NCBI GenBank assembly: GCA_038087015.1
Contig: JASBNA010000005.1
Coordinates: 496,001 to 560,000, forward strand
Direction of reading: 5' to 3'
Source: Cerrena zonata
Taxonomy: Eukaryota > Basidiomycota > Agaricomycetes > Polyporales > Cerrenaceae
DNA: 64,000 nt
A program made the position numbers and the translations under genes. The notes beneath the pieces were generated by a model, which searched no databases, was not told the origin of the DNA, and worked only from the letters and a program-made list of their open reading frames with translations. Positions 44,771 to 57,398 of the stretch are shown here, piece by piece. Numbering within the stretch: position 1 is the first letter of the stretch; each line of letters opens with the position of its first letter.

Positions 44771-47417
44771 ATGCGATTCCTAGTCAGATCTCATCATCTC
44801 TTTTCCCTACCATTCCGAAGGCTGAGCTCCAGTATGGCACAAGTAAAACGGGACGCTTTCCCGTTTGATAAGTCGCGGCTAGAGGCTAACCTCATCAGCA
44901 AGTTTTTCTACGCACCTGCATTCGAAATTTACGGCGGTATGTAAGTCTATTATTCCTAACTGGATTTGTACTTGATGCCAGAATAGGTATCGCCGGATTG
45001 TATGACTATGGTCCCCCTGGTGCTGCCCTGCAAGCCAACATCATCAACGAATGGCGAAAGCACTTCATTATCGAGGAAATGATGCTCGAGCTCGACACCA
45101 CTATCATGACTCCCTGCGCCGGTCTTCGAGACCTCTGGACATGTCGCCCGATTCATGGACTGGATGGTCAAAGATAGCAAGACAGGAGAAGTTCTTCGTG
45201 CAGACCATCTTGTTGGGGGTGTTCTCGAGGCCAGGCTTGCTGGCGACAAGGAAGCTCGCGGCCAGGAGGCACTTCCGAAGGACGATGCTGCAGACAAGAA
45301 GAAAAAGAAGAAGGCAACAAAGACTAAAGCTGTCAAGCTCGAAGACTCTGTTGTGGCGGAGTATGAACGTATCCTCGCGCAGGTACGACTGCCTTATGCC
45401 TGTTACACTTCATGCTGATAGAAATATATTTGACAGTTGGACAACTATTCCGGTCCTGAACTCGGTGAACTCTGCCGGAAGTACAAAATTACCAATCCCG
45501 ACACTGACAACGAGGTGTCTGAGCCTCAGGAGTTCAACCTCATGTTCGCTAGCAGCATCGGTCCCACCGGTAAAAATCCTGGGTACGTTTCGATGCCTTG
45601 GCCTCACCGCCTCGATCGTATCGCTGAATTCTGATCAGGTATCTCCGTCCCGAGACCGCACAAGGCCACTTCATGAACTTCAATCGAATGTACAACTATG
45701 TGAACAGGAAGCTTCCATTTGCGTCGGCTCAGATTGGTCGTTCATTCAGAAATGAAATCTCTCCCAGGGCTGGTCTCCTGCGTGTGCGTGAGTTCACGAT
45801 GGCGGAGATCGAGCACTTTGTCGACCCGCTGGACAAGCGACATGCCCGGTTTGAAGATGTGAAGGATGTCGAACTTGACCTTCTAGATCGACATGTTCAG
45901 GAGGCCGGTGCTACTACGGTCAAGCGCATGAGTATTGGCGATGCGGTTGCCAATGGTACGGTGGCAAATGAAACACTAGGATATTTCCTCGCACGTATCC
46001 ACCTGTTCCTGGTCAAAATTGGTATAAACCCCAAACGCCTGCGCTTCCGCCAACACATGGGGAATGAAATGGCCCACTACGCCACTGACTGTTGGGACGC
46101 AGAGATTGAAAATTCGAATGGTTGGACAGAGTGTGTGGGATGTGCTGACCGTGCTGCGTACGATCTGTCGGTCCACAGCAAGAAGACTGGAGCACCTATG
46201 ACTGCCTTCGAGCAGCTCGAGACGCCAATTGTATACGAGAAGGATGAGCCCATTCTGAACAAGAAGGTTCTTGGTAAGACGTTTGGAAAAGATCTCAGGA
46301 CCATCCAGACCATCGTAGAAGAATTGGACGACGCTAACGTACAGAAGCTCAAGGGCGAGCTGGCCCAGGGGTTTGTGCTTTTAATTTACCGTGCTTCGAC
46401 ACCGGACACATGCTGAATCGTGTGACGTTAAATACAGCGCTGCCACGATCGTTTCCCCCACTGGACAAGAATTCAAGCTGACCCCTGATCTCCTGACCTT
46501 CGAGCGTAAGACGATCAAAGAGAGCGGTGAGTGATGCACGAAACACTTACGATGTCATCTGACAGATCTATTCAGTTCGTGAATTTACACCAAACGTCAT
46601 CGAGCCTTCCTTTGGTCTGGGCCGTATTCTATACTGCTTGCTTGAGCATACTTTCTGGAGTCGAGAGTCTGACGCGGAACGTGTGGTATGTACTCGCGGG
46701 TTGTCGTCTCAATGACGATCGTTCGATTCGGTCTCTAACCATCTCGATAACCGATCTAGGTATTTTCCTTGCCTCCCGTCGTTGCACCCACAAAGGTGCT
46801 GATCGTTCCCTTGAGTACAAAGAAGTTCGATCACATCGTTCGAGATGTCTGTGAGTCTACCCGTCCAAACAGGGACGGATCATTACATGCCAGTTTGCTC
46901 ATGCCAATCTCCGCAGCATTAAAACTTCGCAAAGGAGGCGTGCATTCTTCCGTCGATGATTCGAGTCAAAGTATAGGCAGACGCTATGCTCGTAACGATG
47001 CTCTGGGCACACCATATGGTGTCACCATTGACTTTGCATGTGAGCAGTTCTCTCCGCCTGTCCAACTCTAGACCATGACTATTTCGTGGTCGTGTGCGCT
47101 GACTTTACGTTTTTCATCTACAGCATTACAAAAGGGGACCATGACGCTCCGGTAAGTGATTTTTACCGTTTAGTCTCGACATAATTACCGCCGGTTTCCC
47201 AGCCATTGGGAATAAGTTGGTTATGATGATGTGCGCTTCTGAGAACTCGCTTACTGACATCCACCTTCTTTGCAGGGAACGTGACACCTGCGACCAACTT
47301 ATTGGACCTATTGACGAGGTCATTGCTGTCGTGACCGAACTTGTCCAAGGCACAATTGACTGGGACGAGGCCCTGACAAGACTTCCTCGCTATGACGGCG
47401 TCCAAGCCATTGATTGA
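44771..47417 (+). CDS. GRS1: Glycyl-tRNA synthetase, cytosolic and probably mitochondrial, one-base frame break
   Basis: The protein shows [25 protein letters not shown] then [121 protein letters not shown], and [20 protein letters not shown], then YGVTIDF. These are class II motifs 1-3 and the anticodon-binding domain. Stop TGA 47415-47417. Two in-frame starts exist: ATG 44834 ([11 protein letters not shown]) for the cytosol and ATG 44771, adding [20 protein letters not shown], an Arg-rich leader without acids that looks like a mitochondrial presequence. Near 45112-45114 (CCC) one extra C shifts the frame just before VFETSGHV; without it the expected Thr-Pro-Ala-Pro would be read. The gene is essential, so a base error is the likeliest cause. 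Introns elsewhere keep phase. Confidence 0.92.
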
Positions 47418-50400
47418 TGTCGCCGCAGAAGCGGCCTTGGAGTCGGACATTCTGTCTGGGATGATTGAATGGTTCGACTGGTCTGTATGTATAGGAGCGC
47501 AAATGGTAGAGCTATCTCCGTGGAAATAGTTCATTGTAGGAATGCATAAAACCAATTCGCAAGTCATGCACGCATTGGTGATAGTGGACGTAGACGAAAT
47601 TAAATTGACTAGTTTTTCTCCATCAGATATCATCTGACTGCTGTCTGAAACTCTCCCGCTCAATGCGGAGGTCGGACAGAAACTGGCTGCATCGCGCCGA
47701 AGACGTCGTTCAAGCTCAGAGAATGGAAACAAAGTACGTGGTGAGAATGCAAGCTTGCTTGCGACGTTATGAGGTGTACAGAAGGGGTTATACATGGTTC
47801 CCAGATATTGTAACAAGCTAAACTCAAAGTTGTTGACCCACCGTAAACTCAACCTCACCGCGGAGAAGGCTAGTTTGACTGAGGGAACGGTATTCAGAAA
47901 TAAAGGGCCTATGACGGCCATCATCGGGACGAACCGAGTTCAGCGCGCACTAAGCGTACCAGAAAGTCAACTGTGAACCAGGGACGGCTACAAGAAGTTT
48001 ATTGGGAGCTAATGGTTGCTCACGGATACGGCATCGTCATCTTTCTATGTCGGCATCTTCTGTTCTTCAGCCCTCGTGTGCTGTTGGTGATCACGGAATG
48101 ACAAATGAAGACCAGCGACCGCCCTCTCCGAGCGGGATTGTGGGGGTTTCAGGTGGCCTTGAATCAACAGAAGATTATGCTCACCCTGGGTCGAGAGAGA
48201 TTGTTACCGGCCACCCTGTGACATCCACGCGGTAGTGGGGAACAGGACCTGAGAACGACGAGTGTGAAGCAGCTCCGATTAAAGATGGACAGGATGAGAG
48301 AGCGACTCTAGATCAGGACATAAGCAGGCCGGAAACAATCTACGGAGAGGTGATTCGTCGTATATAATGCGACCCCTTCAAGTCAGGATGAAAACCACCG
48401 GTCGACTCGAATGATGCCCATGCTAGTATGCCGAGGCAAAGCCGGCATCCAACAAGTCAGCAGACCCTGTTGCAAGGAAAGGGTTAGCGAGCAAAACGTG
48501 GGATGCGGGCTTATATTAGGCCAATGCGGTCCTAGGGTCTGGAACGTTGATATATGGAGGAGGAATCGGCTTGACAAAGATGGGCAGGGCCAAGCTGTGG
48601 AGATTGACTGCTTGGGCCGGACGATTGCGTAGCTAGGGAATGGGGAATGCCACGCTTCAAATTTAATATGCAATTCTTGCATTGAAAGAACACGCAGCAG
48701 GATTCACTAGTCAATCATCACCATGTTAATGATCTTGAGCGCAACAACATCAATCAAGTGACCGCAAGACAATCCTCGTGTGGAGGGCAATGGGCTATTG
48801 ACCGATTGAGAGATCAGCGAAGACCTAGAGCGACAATGAGTATGTGGTGGTACCGAGCAAGGCAATATGAACGCTTGCACTCGAGACGGGGCCGAGAAAG
48901 GTTGGGCACTGTGAAGAGAAGAGAAGACAAAGGGTAAATCTGGTCGTCGGATTAACTTGACGATGACAGAAGCAGGCAAGACCTGTGCGCTTCTCGTCAG
49001 GATCCCACTGGATCACAGGATGCCGAGCAAAGGTGAGATACAATAAAGATACCGACCTGGCAGAGGGACTCCGCTCGTGAGCAGATGACCTACATAATTG
49101 TGGATGCACAGCAGTATCGAGTCTGGACTGTCGAGTGTGTAACCTATTGTGAAATCGAGGGTGCAACTTGCACATTGCTTTATCTGGCCATACAATTCAG
49201 CATTGTTGTGCAGAGTCTCACCATAGTTCATGGGGTCGCACGGGTTACCTTTATTTGATGGGTCGTGGAGCTCCTCGGACATTATGGACATGAAAATGCA
49301 ACAGGACTACTTTACCAGTTGCCAATATGTGCACTGTAGTTATCGCTCGTAATAGACCCTAAACGTGATACGGTCTATTAGTTCTTCCACATTTACCCAG
49401 ATCTTCTCGAACCATTGACTCACATTTAATTTCACGTTTGCAAATTATCTATCGAGTTGGTGTCAAAGAGTACTCTTTGAGGACGTTCAGGACAAGATCT
49501 TAAGATTATAATGTGACAATGTAATCTAATGTGACACCTTCGTGACGACATTCTTCGATGGCCCTATCCCGCCAGATCTGTTGTTTTACTTGACGATTGC
49601 ATGGTGTACGGTATGTGTAACGGCTGGTACACTCAGATTGAACTAACTACAGCATATAGTCCGAAAGACGCTACAGTTTGTGTGCAAAGAGGTTAGTTGG
49701 AGTCCAAACATATTAAAAGGTATTTTGAGCATTAGCGACTCGTACCTTCAGCATGTGGCGATTATGCTAAAGAGCCCATGTCAAAGCTGAACGTGGTATG
49801 TTTTCTCATGACTGTGAGTTCTGTTTTTACATGCCCAATGGAGGAGAAGCCGGGCAACATATCGTAGCGGAGCGCCGGGTTGGTCTCCTGATCACTATGA
49901 GTAGATTGACCATTGACTGGGAACTATACCCGGCGAGCTGCGAAATGGCTGAACGAGAATGGTTTAGACGTGATGGGAGGAAACATGAGGACGGCCGTTT
50001 GGTATGCGATGACGTTCGGTGAAAGTATAAGTCAGGTGGAAGTGCATTTCCCATCCTGCGAGAGAAGACGGTTGGGGTTCGAGAATGCTTGCATCATGCC
50101 ATTCCGAAGAGGGTCATTGCGACCGTTGTACGTATAGATCTATCCACTGGACAAGATTGAGGTGAGACTGGCTGGAATGACGGCTTCCGCATGGGATGCA
50201 TTCTCCCGGTTGGCATTGTCGATGGTGGCGGAGGATTGAATGTAGATGATGGTCAATGATCATGTCAATGGCATTGTCAATGCCCGTTGATTTGACTTCA
50301 TAAACCTGTTGCTGGCGACTGAATACTGCAATAGTATTTTCCTTGGGATGGGCTCAATCGGGAGAGTGACCGAGTTCACACAAAGGGCGTTTCGGGGGAT

Positions 50401-50699
50401 TAGATCTCAATCTGCGGCTAATGGTGGATTGTCTGTTGTGATTGGCCCATCAACAGCCAAACTCGTGTAAAACCTTCGCGACGTCCTAGATTCCCGATTT
50501 CACCTTCAAGCCGAACCAGATTCTGGGCCCTCGAATATATAAACCCATGGTCCCTATCCGTTTCACCTTCCCTCACCGCCCCTGTACGCTCTGCGTCAGT
50601 ACACCCTCTTCCCCACAACTCAACCACAGTGCCTTGATAAACATCTTCGCACATAAAACCTGCTCTTGAGCACACCCCCAGACATCACCTCCAGTCAAC
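47418..50699. other. Gene-poor region
   Basis: About 3.3 kb with no gene I can name. On the plus strand, 48046-48235 (MSASSVLQPSCAVGDHG, then DQRPPSPSGIVGVSGGLES) and the frame just after it (AAPIKDGQDERATLDQDISR, to about 48367) have protein-like composition and may be remains of a gene. The stretch 50215-50290 repeats TGTCAATG-like words. A TATA box for the next gene lies at 50536-50543. Confidence 0.4.
50536..50543 (+). promoter_or_regulatory. TATA box upstream of the small Ser/Pro-rich gene
   Basis: TATATAAA 157 bp upstream of ATG 50700, followed by a C/T-rich stretch typical of fungal transcription starts. Confidence 0.5.
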
Positions 50700-51153
50700 A
50701 TGTCTTCTAAAGCTCCATCCAACTCATCATCGACCGCCTCCAAGAATTCGATTGCTCCCGGGCATATGATTGCTCTTCCGAGTCTTTCGTCCTCTCTATC
50801 ATCACTACCACAAGCCAAAAGCGTCGATGCTGTCGCGTTACATCCTTTCCCGATGTCTGCACAACGGTCAGCCGAAAGTGAGGCCAAGGTAAATGAGCAC
50901 GTCACATGTCCGTTGAGGACAAGTTCTAACATTCGTCTCGTCTAGTTGAGAAAGGTCTTGTCACATTCCAACTCAAATGCTTCGCACGCATCCGCCCCCG
51001 CGGCCTATGCAACAGCGGCGCCATCCTATTCACCCGGTTCGGGCGATCCTCCGCTCATGATGCGGAAACCAGTACGTACAAGCCGCTTGATCATTCGCCT
51101 CACTCTGTTCTGAAGTTTCGTCCTTACAGCTAAAATCAAAGATCCAAGCTTGA
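50700..51153 (+). CDS. Small Ser/Ala/Pro-rich hypothetical protein
   Basis: Three exons join in phase: 50700-50888 (MSSKAPSNSSSTASKNSIAP, later SLSSSLSSLPQAKSVDAVAL), a second exon from about 50947 (LRKVLSHSNSNASHASAPAA, then SGSGDPPLMMRK) and a short third after CTTACAG ending at TGA 51151-51153 (LKSKIQA). It has about 113 residues, no signal peptide and no membrane helix, and is low in complexity. I do not recognise the family. A TATA box, a C/T-rich leader and clean splice sites support a real gene despite the biased composition. It may be a disordered regulatory or stress protein, but nothing in the sequence shows a function. Confidence 0.5.
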
Positions 51154-54100
51154 TCACCATGTTCTCTTCTGTGCTATAGACTTCTGCTTTCTTTTTCTCT
51201 TATCTGTTTTGGGACTTTGCAGCTCTTCTCTCTCGCCATCACATACACAGTTTTCCAGCCTTGCTCGTCGTCTCTCATCCTGTGCATCTAGACATTTATC
51301 ATTGTTTCTCTCATATCCCCATGCATCGATACCGCACACTCGTTCCTTTCCCCTCGCATCGCTTTCCTCGCATCGTATCTACACTCTTCTCGCATCTGGC
51401 TGGAGCCAACTGGGTTTCTAATTATATTTGCATCCTCCATCGTAGTTTGTTCCCTCCCAAAATACATAGCTAGATCACCCCATAACTTTGTGTGCTTTCA
51501 GTAGGTTCCTCAAGGTCGGAAAGGTGAGAACCATACTTCCATTAATTGGTATGGCATATCCGGTTTCGAAGACCTTGTCCTTGATTTGACGAGTCAATTG
51601 CGTTTCGCCCTATAGTTAATGCGTGTCCCACCTTTTTCAGAGCATAAAGAACATTGCCTCCACAACTTGGAAGTCTCGAGACTCGTTTACTTGTGGCCAA
51701 CCCCACGTGGCCCGCCCTATTTACCAACATATCTACTTCAGTGGCGAGATACATTTCCGTCCCGCAATGTGCGCCTCGCCTTGTGTATATTGTTCAAGTA
51801 ATGAGCAGAGATGCGTTTGCTTCCATCCTACCGTTAGAATGAATGTCGCTAGGGCGCAAATAGGCACTTATCAGTATTGCTGATAGTGGCGATGAACCTG
51901 TGGTTCAGTTGCTCATGTCATTCCTGCCTTCATTGTCAGACGTCCAACACTCAGGCTGCGCCCGGACTTTGCCTAAAACATGACTCAGTCACGCTAACAA
52001 AATTCACAACAGCGTACGGTTATCATATTGTACCCTCATGTAAAGGCACTGCTGTAAATCTCACCTTATCTCTAATAGTATCCTTGACTGCTTCTCATGC
52101 TACTGTCACGGTACACACAAGATGCCCATTTTTTACAAATTAATCTTCCACTTCCGCCTCGTAACGGATTTTATTGGTCGCAATGGGTAATTCTAGAACT
52201 CAGTTCAGCATAACGGCGCACCAAAACAATACCTCCCTTCTTGTATTTCCCCGTTTGCGAAGGAGATTGCAATAGTATTCGTGGTGAGCGTTACCGAGAG
52301 TTTGGCCGCTGTCGGTGTCGCGGTGCGTTTTCCTATCTTCACATCACTGTATTTGGGGTGGTCTCATGCTAGTTGTTGATTGCCACTCACAGTTTTGCAG
52401 CACGCTTGAGAGCGATGGTGGTGCTCGGGGATGTTAATTGCTTGCCGTTACGTCAAGTATTGCTCAAAATCCGGATGAACTGTCCAACATTGGGCACGTT
52501 CACAGATTGTTTTGAGTTTCTCGGATGAAAGCGGATTCTATGGGAAACATTTAGCACAGAGATCTGTCTTATGTCTGCATCGTGCCTCGTTCCTTGCGCA
52601 GCGTTGTGGTTGCGACATAACCACTTGCTCACGGTCCTTATGGTGATCACCCGTGAATATTCCGATAAACGCATCACTCACCTTCGGTGTTTTATGAATG
52701 AGGAACTAGGGTCAAGATTCACTTTCGCGATGCTTCCGTATACTGATCGCACATTTTTTACCACGTCATTATAGGTCATTCATTACCCAGAGTCTTTCCA
52801 ATATATCGACCGCAATGGTAGCAGGAATACTGGAAAACACTACATCTTCACATCTGCTAGGTCGTTATGCGGACATGGGTACCCAAATTCAGTCGCCGCG
52901 ACGAAAAGCTAAAATTGTAAACCTCTCCATGGTTTATGTCTTTTAGCCGATATCTTACACGTAAGTAGATTGTTTTGTGGAAACCACCTGCCTTCTCCGT
53001 GGCAATATATCGAACAAATCCCGAATGTCGCAACGCTAATGGCTAAAGGTTCTCTTTAGGTGGCTATTCCTTGTAACCACTTTAGGTCGCTATCAATACG
53101 AGCTCGAGCAGTCAGCGGACGGCTTTGTATAGTTGGTCTGTGTTTGCCGTCCCTAATGCAGATTCTTCTCCCTGGAACGTGCCCAATGAACCTACGTGTA
53201 ATACCACCGAAGTGATTATCTTTCCAAGAATCCGCAAGTGAGGCCCAAGGAGAAGGAGACATCATCCGCGATGGGTGGCCAGGTTAGATAGACGATGGGA
53301 AGGCATCTATCGCATGTCTTCTTTCGATCCGTTTAGTACTCTGAACTTCGTCGATCGTATGTGTACTGGCGGTCGAATCGGTCCGAGTTTATGGACAACC
53401 ACCTTCGAGCCAATCATATACACAGGACAGAAAGTTACGGACTCCCGACTGAACTCCTTATAAAGGTCCTGTGGCAGAACCAGCGCAGTCAGCCACGATC
53501 CACGTTTCTGTTCTCCTCGGAGCTTACAAACTCGTGCAGTCTCGTCGTTATATTTTGAGCGGGGCGTTCACGGAGATGTATAGCTTCCATATGCATACTT
53601 ACTGGAGGTCCAGCTATTATCGGAGCACTGAGATAAGGTATGGTATGCTCGGTTTTCCCCATACACCCAATTATCACCTGGCATTCGAAAGTGCTCACAC
53701 TAAACTCTAATTTACAAAGCCGAAGCCCCAGCTAGTCATGGTCGAGAACCGCAATCCCAAAGTGGATTTGGACGTTCTTCCTCCGCCACCTTGCAAGTGT
53801 ACCGTCGCTGTAATCAGAACGGATCCTGGTCTCAAGTTACATACTTCTTGGCATCGTGTGTTGGTTCGAGGGACAAAGCACGGATATTACTCTCGGGAGT
53901 AGTAGGATATCAGGGATCCAGACTTGACAGGTGGTCGGAGATATTTCCTCCATCAGGTAGTATTCTTCCATTGGCACATCTCCTGCGGGCCCGCAAGCTG
54001 CGCTGCTGAATACAACCCTAGATCTGACATACGCGCGCAGACCTCTATGTCCAAGAAGTCGCAACATGGTTTTCTCTCTCTCCCCGCGATGGTCTATCTA

Positions 54101-57100
54101 GGTCCGGTCTCCGTATCGCAATTGCCATCCTGGACGACGACGATCTGGTTCACAGCATCCGCATCTGATTTTCAGATTTCAGATTGTTCTTAAGCTGGCA
54201 CAAGGGAATATTGCTGCCCTTGCTTTAGGCCCGGAGTACATGTCTTCGTGTGTTCTTTTCATTCTTTGACTGCGTTCCGTTTGCCTTTGTTTCTGATGAG
54301 AAGCCCAGGTCTCTATAGGTGTGTCATTTTTTTGCGAGATTCTTGTCAATCTCGTGTAACTATCTCGTTCTGTTGGATAGTGAATTATGTTATTCACGGT
54401 ACGATCTTTCCGTCTGGTTATAGGGTTCCGAGAGGTTTCCCTCATCTACCCGAGCCACTTGATATCTCCCTTCAGCTTTTTTCTCCCGCCGGGCTCGTGT
54501 AGATACAGCAATATGGCGGCAATCGGGGCTTATGCTACCTGCACGGTCAACCGGCCTGTGAGAACGTGCTTTGTTGGTCCAACGTTTTCCATCGTGATGG
54601 TACTCTCACGATGACATTCCGCGATGTCAAATCATTACCTTTATACTCCTCTTCGTCTTTAAAACCACCTCTACTCGTACCGAAAAGGAAGGGGGAAACC
54701 ATTACGACACTTCCTTTGTCGATAAAATGACGAGAGCATGTTACAAAGCTCTGACGAATTTTTACAAAGCAGTCCTTGACATCGTACTTCCTAACACGCT
54801 AACGAAGCAAAGAATTTGTTTTGTTTTGGAGATACTGCGTCTCAAGACTTGAGCTAAAGGTATATTAACCTACCGAATAGAACACTGTATACGTTATCTT
54901 CGCACCACACCCGAAGTAAGAGCGTTCACCAATTTCGTGTGCAATATGTACCATGTCTGACGTGAGTGATGAGTTACTATGAGGAATCTGAAAATATTCT
55001 GCCTGGCGTCGTCCTGACGCGAGATCTCCCGTTCCTGAAATCTTTTGTTTCAGTCATTTTACGCTTAGTACGACCAACTTATTTTTCTTTACTAGCGATG
55101 AATGGAACCAAATGCATGTTCTCATGTGTTTTACGGGGAAATATAGAAGCCGATGTAACACGCGGAAGTAATGTGCAAGGGTAAGGTATTTCACCAATAT
55201 CCCTACCCCTCATACTTCCAGTGTATCGTATCGTGGCAGGGCCATTTACGGACGACCATACTACCGGAGAGCGAGACGCTATAGGTGCTCACGAAGTCAA
55301 GAAGAGAGCGCTGTTAAGCTCACAAATATCGCCGAGAGGCCAACTGTCCTACTTTTAAGTGCTCATCTTGCAACATACCTCCAAGGGAATCTCAGCTGCG
55401 TTCATCCATGTTTCATGTCAACTCCTCTTCGCCCGATTGCTATTCATGAGGATCGTACTTAGTCTGGTCCGTAGTAGATGGTCGTTGACGTGGGATATTC
55501 AGCTCAACACAACTCGCGGCCCATGTAAACTCTGAGTTGAACTTTCCTACAAAACACAAAGTACAAACTTCAAAATGGAAGGACTGTCTCATCCGATAGT
55601 ATTTAATCAAACTCAGAAAGAAATTCACAATTAACTACACGAATTGAAGCGGGGTAATAGTAGTTAAAAATGGAACGGTCACTGGATAGGAACATGCTGC
55701 TTCCCTGTTGGAATGCTTGTCATTATACTATCACCTGCAACTTGAATCAATCATATAAATGATAGTAACAGTCGTAGTGGGTGTGCCAGTGCCAGTGGTT
55801 CGACGATACCTGGAGGTGGTATACCGTAAATGTGTTATATCTACTTATTGAGGAGGCGTAAACTGTATGTATGACGAGCATATCATATCTATAGATTATA
55901 ACAGGAAGTTTTGCACAAGCAAATGCCAGTGGGTTTCAACGCGAACGTGGAGGATTTAACTTGAAACTAGTTCCATAATGGGAAGGCGAGTGTCCTAATA
56001 TAGTATTTAATCACACCATAAATATCAATCACCATATCGTCCCGGGAGAAACCTATGTTTGGCTCGGACTTGTACCTTCTTCTGAAGAGATATCACGATC
56101 TAGAACTTCTTATACCCTAGTGCTCGATGGCCCTAGTCAACGACTTCCAGAGCAAATGGAACGACCTACGAGCTCCTCGACTGCTCTAACAAGACTTTCA
56201 TCTGCGGACAATCTTCTCTGTGATCTCCGACAGACTGATCGGGATGAAAAGATCATTGCTTGATCTCCGCTCTGACCGTCGGTGCCAGCGAAGAGACTGG
56301 GTTTCTGACCCACGTTATCGTGAAGATCCCACAAGACTCTTTGGAGGTTTCACGTCATGATGCATGATCAACGGCTGACATCATTGACAATCGACCGAAG
56401 CACCATTCGGTGAGTTACAAGAAGGAACTACCTGCTAAGTAGCACGCATCTCCGATTCCAATCCATCTCGAGCCGACACAAGATTCTTCAACGAGCATCA
56501 TTCGAGCAACGATCTGCTTGATGACAACGCCGACGTTCATTCGAACACGTTCAGACCAGCAGCAGTCGCGATCCGCAATCTGATATTACTGTGTTATTTC
56601 CGGGGCTCGTATGCTGACCCAGGCTGGCCCGTTGTGATGTTCTTTTGAGGGTCTGCGAGGATGTCGAGTAATTGTGCGGACGTTCCTAGGATCAGAAGGA
56701 GCGAGCCTTGCCTCTTGGATTGATATTCTTGCGACCTATGGTGTTACTCAGCACCGGTATATGGTTCTTTGAAGATCTTCAAGGCCTTTCTTTGTGGTGG
56801 AATTGGTCTAGATCGACGGCGTGGAAGAAATCCTAAGACCCTTTGTTATGGAAAGCCGCTCATGCGGTGTTTCGAAGACCGATGCATATGCATGTTGTTT
56901 GCGTTACGAGAAAAATTGGTTATATTTTTACTTGCGGTACTCGTTTTCCGGCTCGATGCTCTCCATGAACAACGTCGGCCAGCAGGAGTTATATATCATT
57001 AATCCTGTATCGACAGTCAACATTTATGAACACAAGCATAACTTCAACAAACGTGAAGCCTAGAGTCGTTCTATCTTGGTAGGCACTCTTATCTTTTGGA

Positions 57101-57398
57101 GTGGCGAGGAACCGAGTCTAACTTTATGCAAATGTTTTAGGCGCCCTCCTGAAGTTCTATCAAAAGCACGATGCACCTATGCAGCGCGTAACCTGTTTCA
57201 GCATGCGGCGATTGTCGTAATGGGCACAGTCGAGCAACCTGCTGGAGCCCATGGCGAAGGGAGGCTCGGAAGAGCCACCACTTCCGACGAGTCCCGACTC
57301 GACTGGACACCGATCGTATACCGACAAGCCGGCGGCTGCTGTATATAAGGATGCTAGCTTATGTCTTCTGTTAAACAGATACCCTCTACTGGCTAGCT
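51154..57398. other. 6.2-kb gene-poor region with coding remnants
   Basis: No intact gene was found. At 53391-53560 a plus-strand frame begins MDNHLRANHIHRTESYGLP and continues TELLIKVLWQ, an F-box-like start (LPTELLIKVL), but it stops soon after. At about 56046-56262 an open plus-strand stretch without an early ATG reads VPGETYVWLGLVPSSEEISR and LPEQMERPTSSSTALTRL. At 56821-57060 another frame reads CLRYEKNWLYFYLRYSFSGS. None is recognisable. The region may hold decayed F-box or transposon copies or long non-coding transcripts. Confidence 0.4.
57342..57348 (+). promoter_or_regulatory. TATA box of F-box gene
   Basis: TATATAA at 57342-57348, 57 bp upstream of ATG 57399. Confidence 0.5.

Noticed and set aside
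47163..47924. 253-codon minus-strand frame
   Set aside because: Its second half is antisense to the last exons of glycyl-tRNA synthetase and its first half has no family pattern.
53791..54009. 72-codon plus-strand frame near 53.9 kb
   Set aside because: It competes with another frame of similar length, has no recognisable motif and no splice support.
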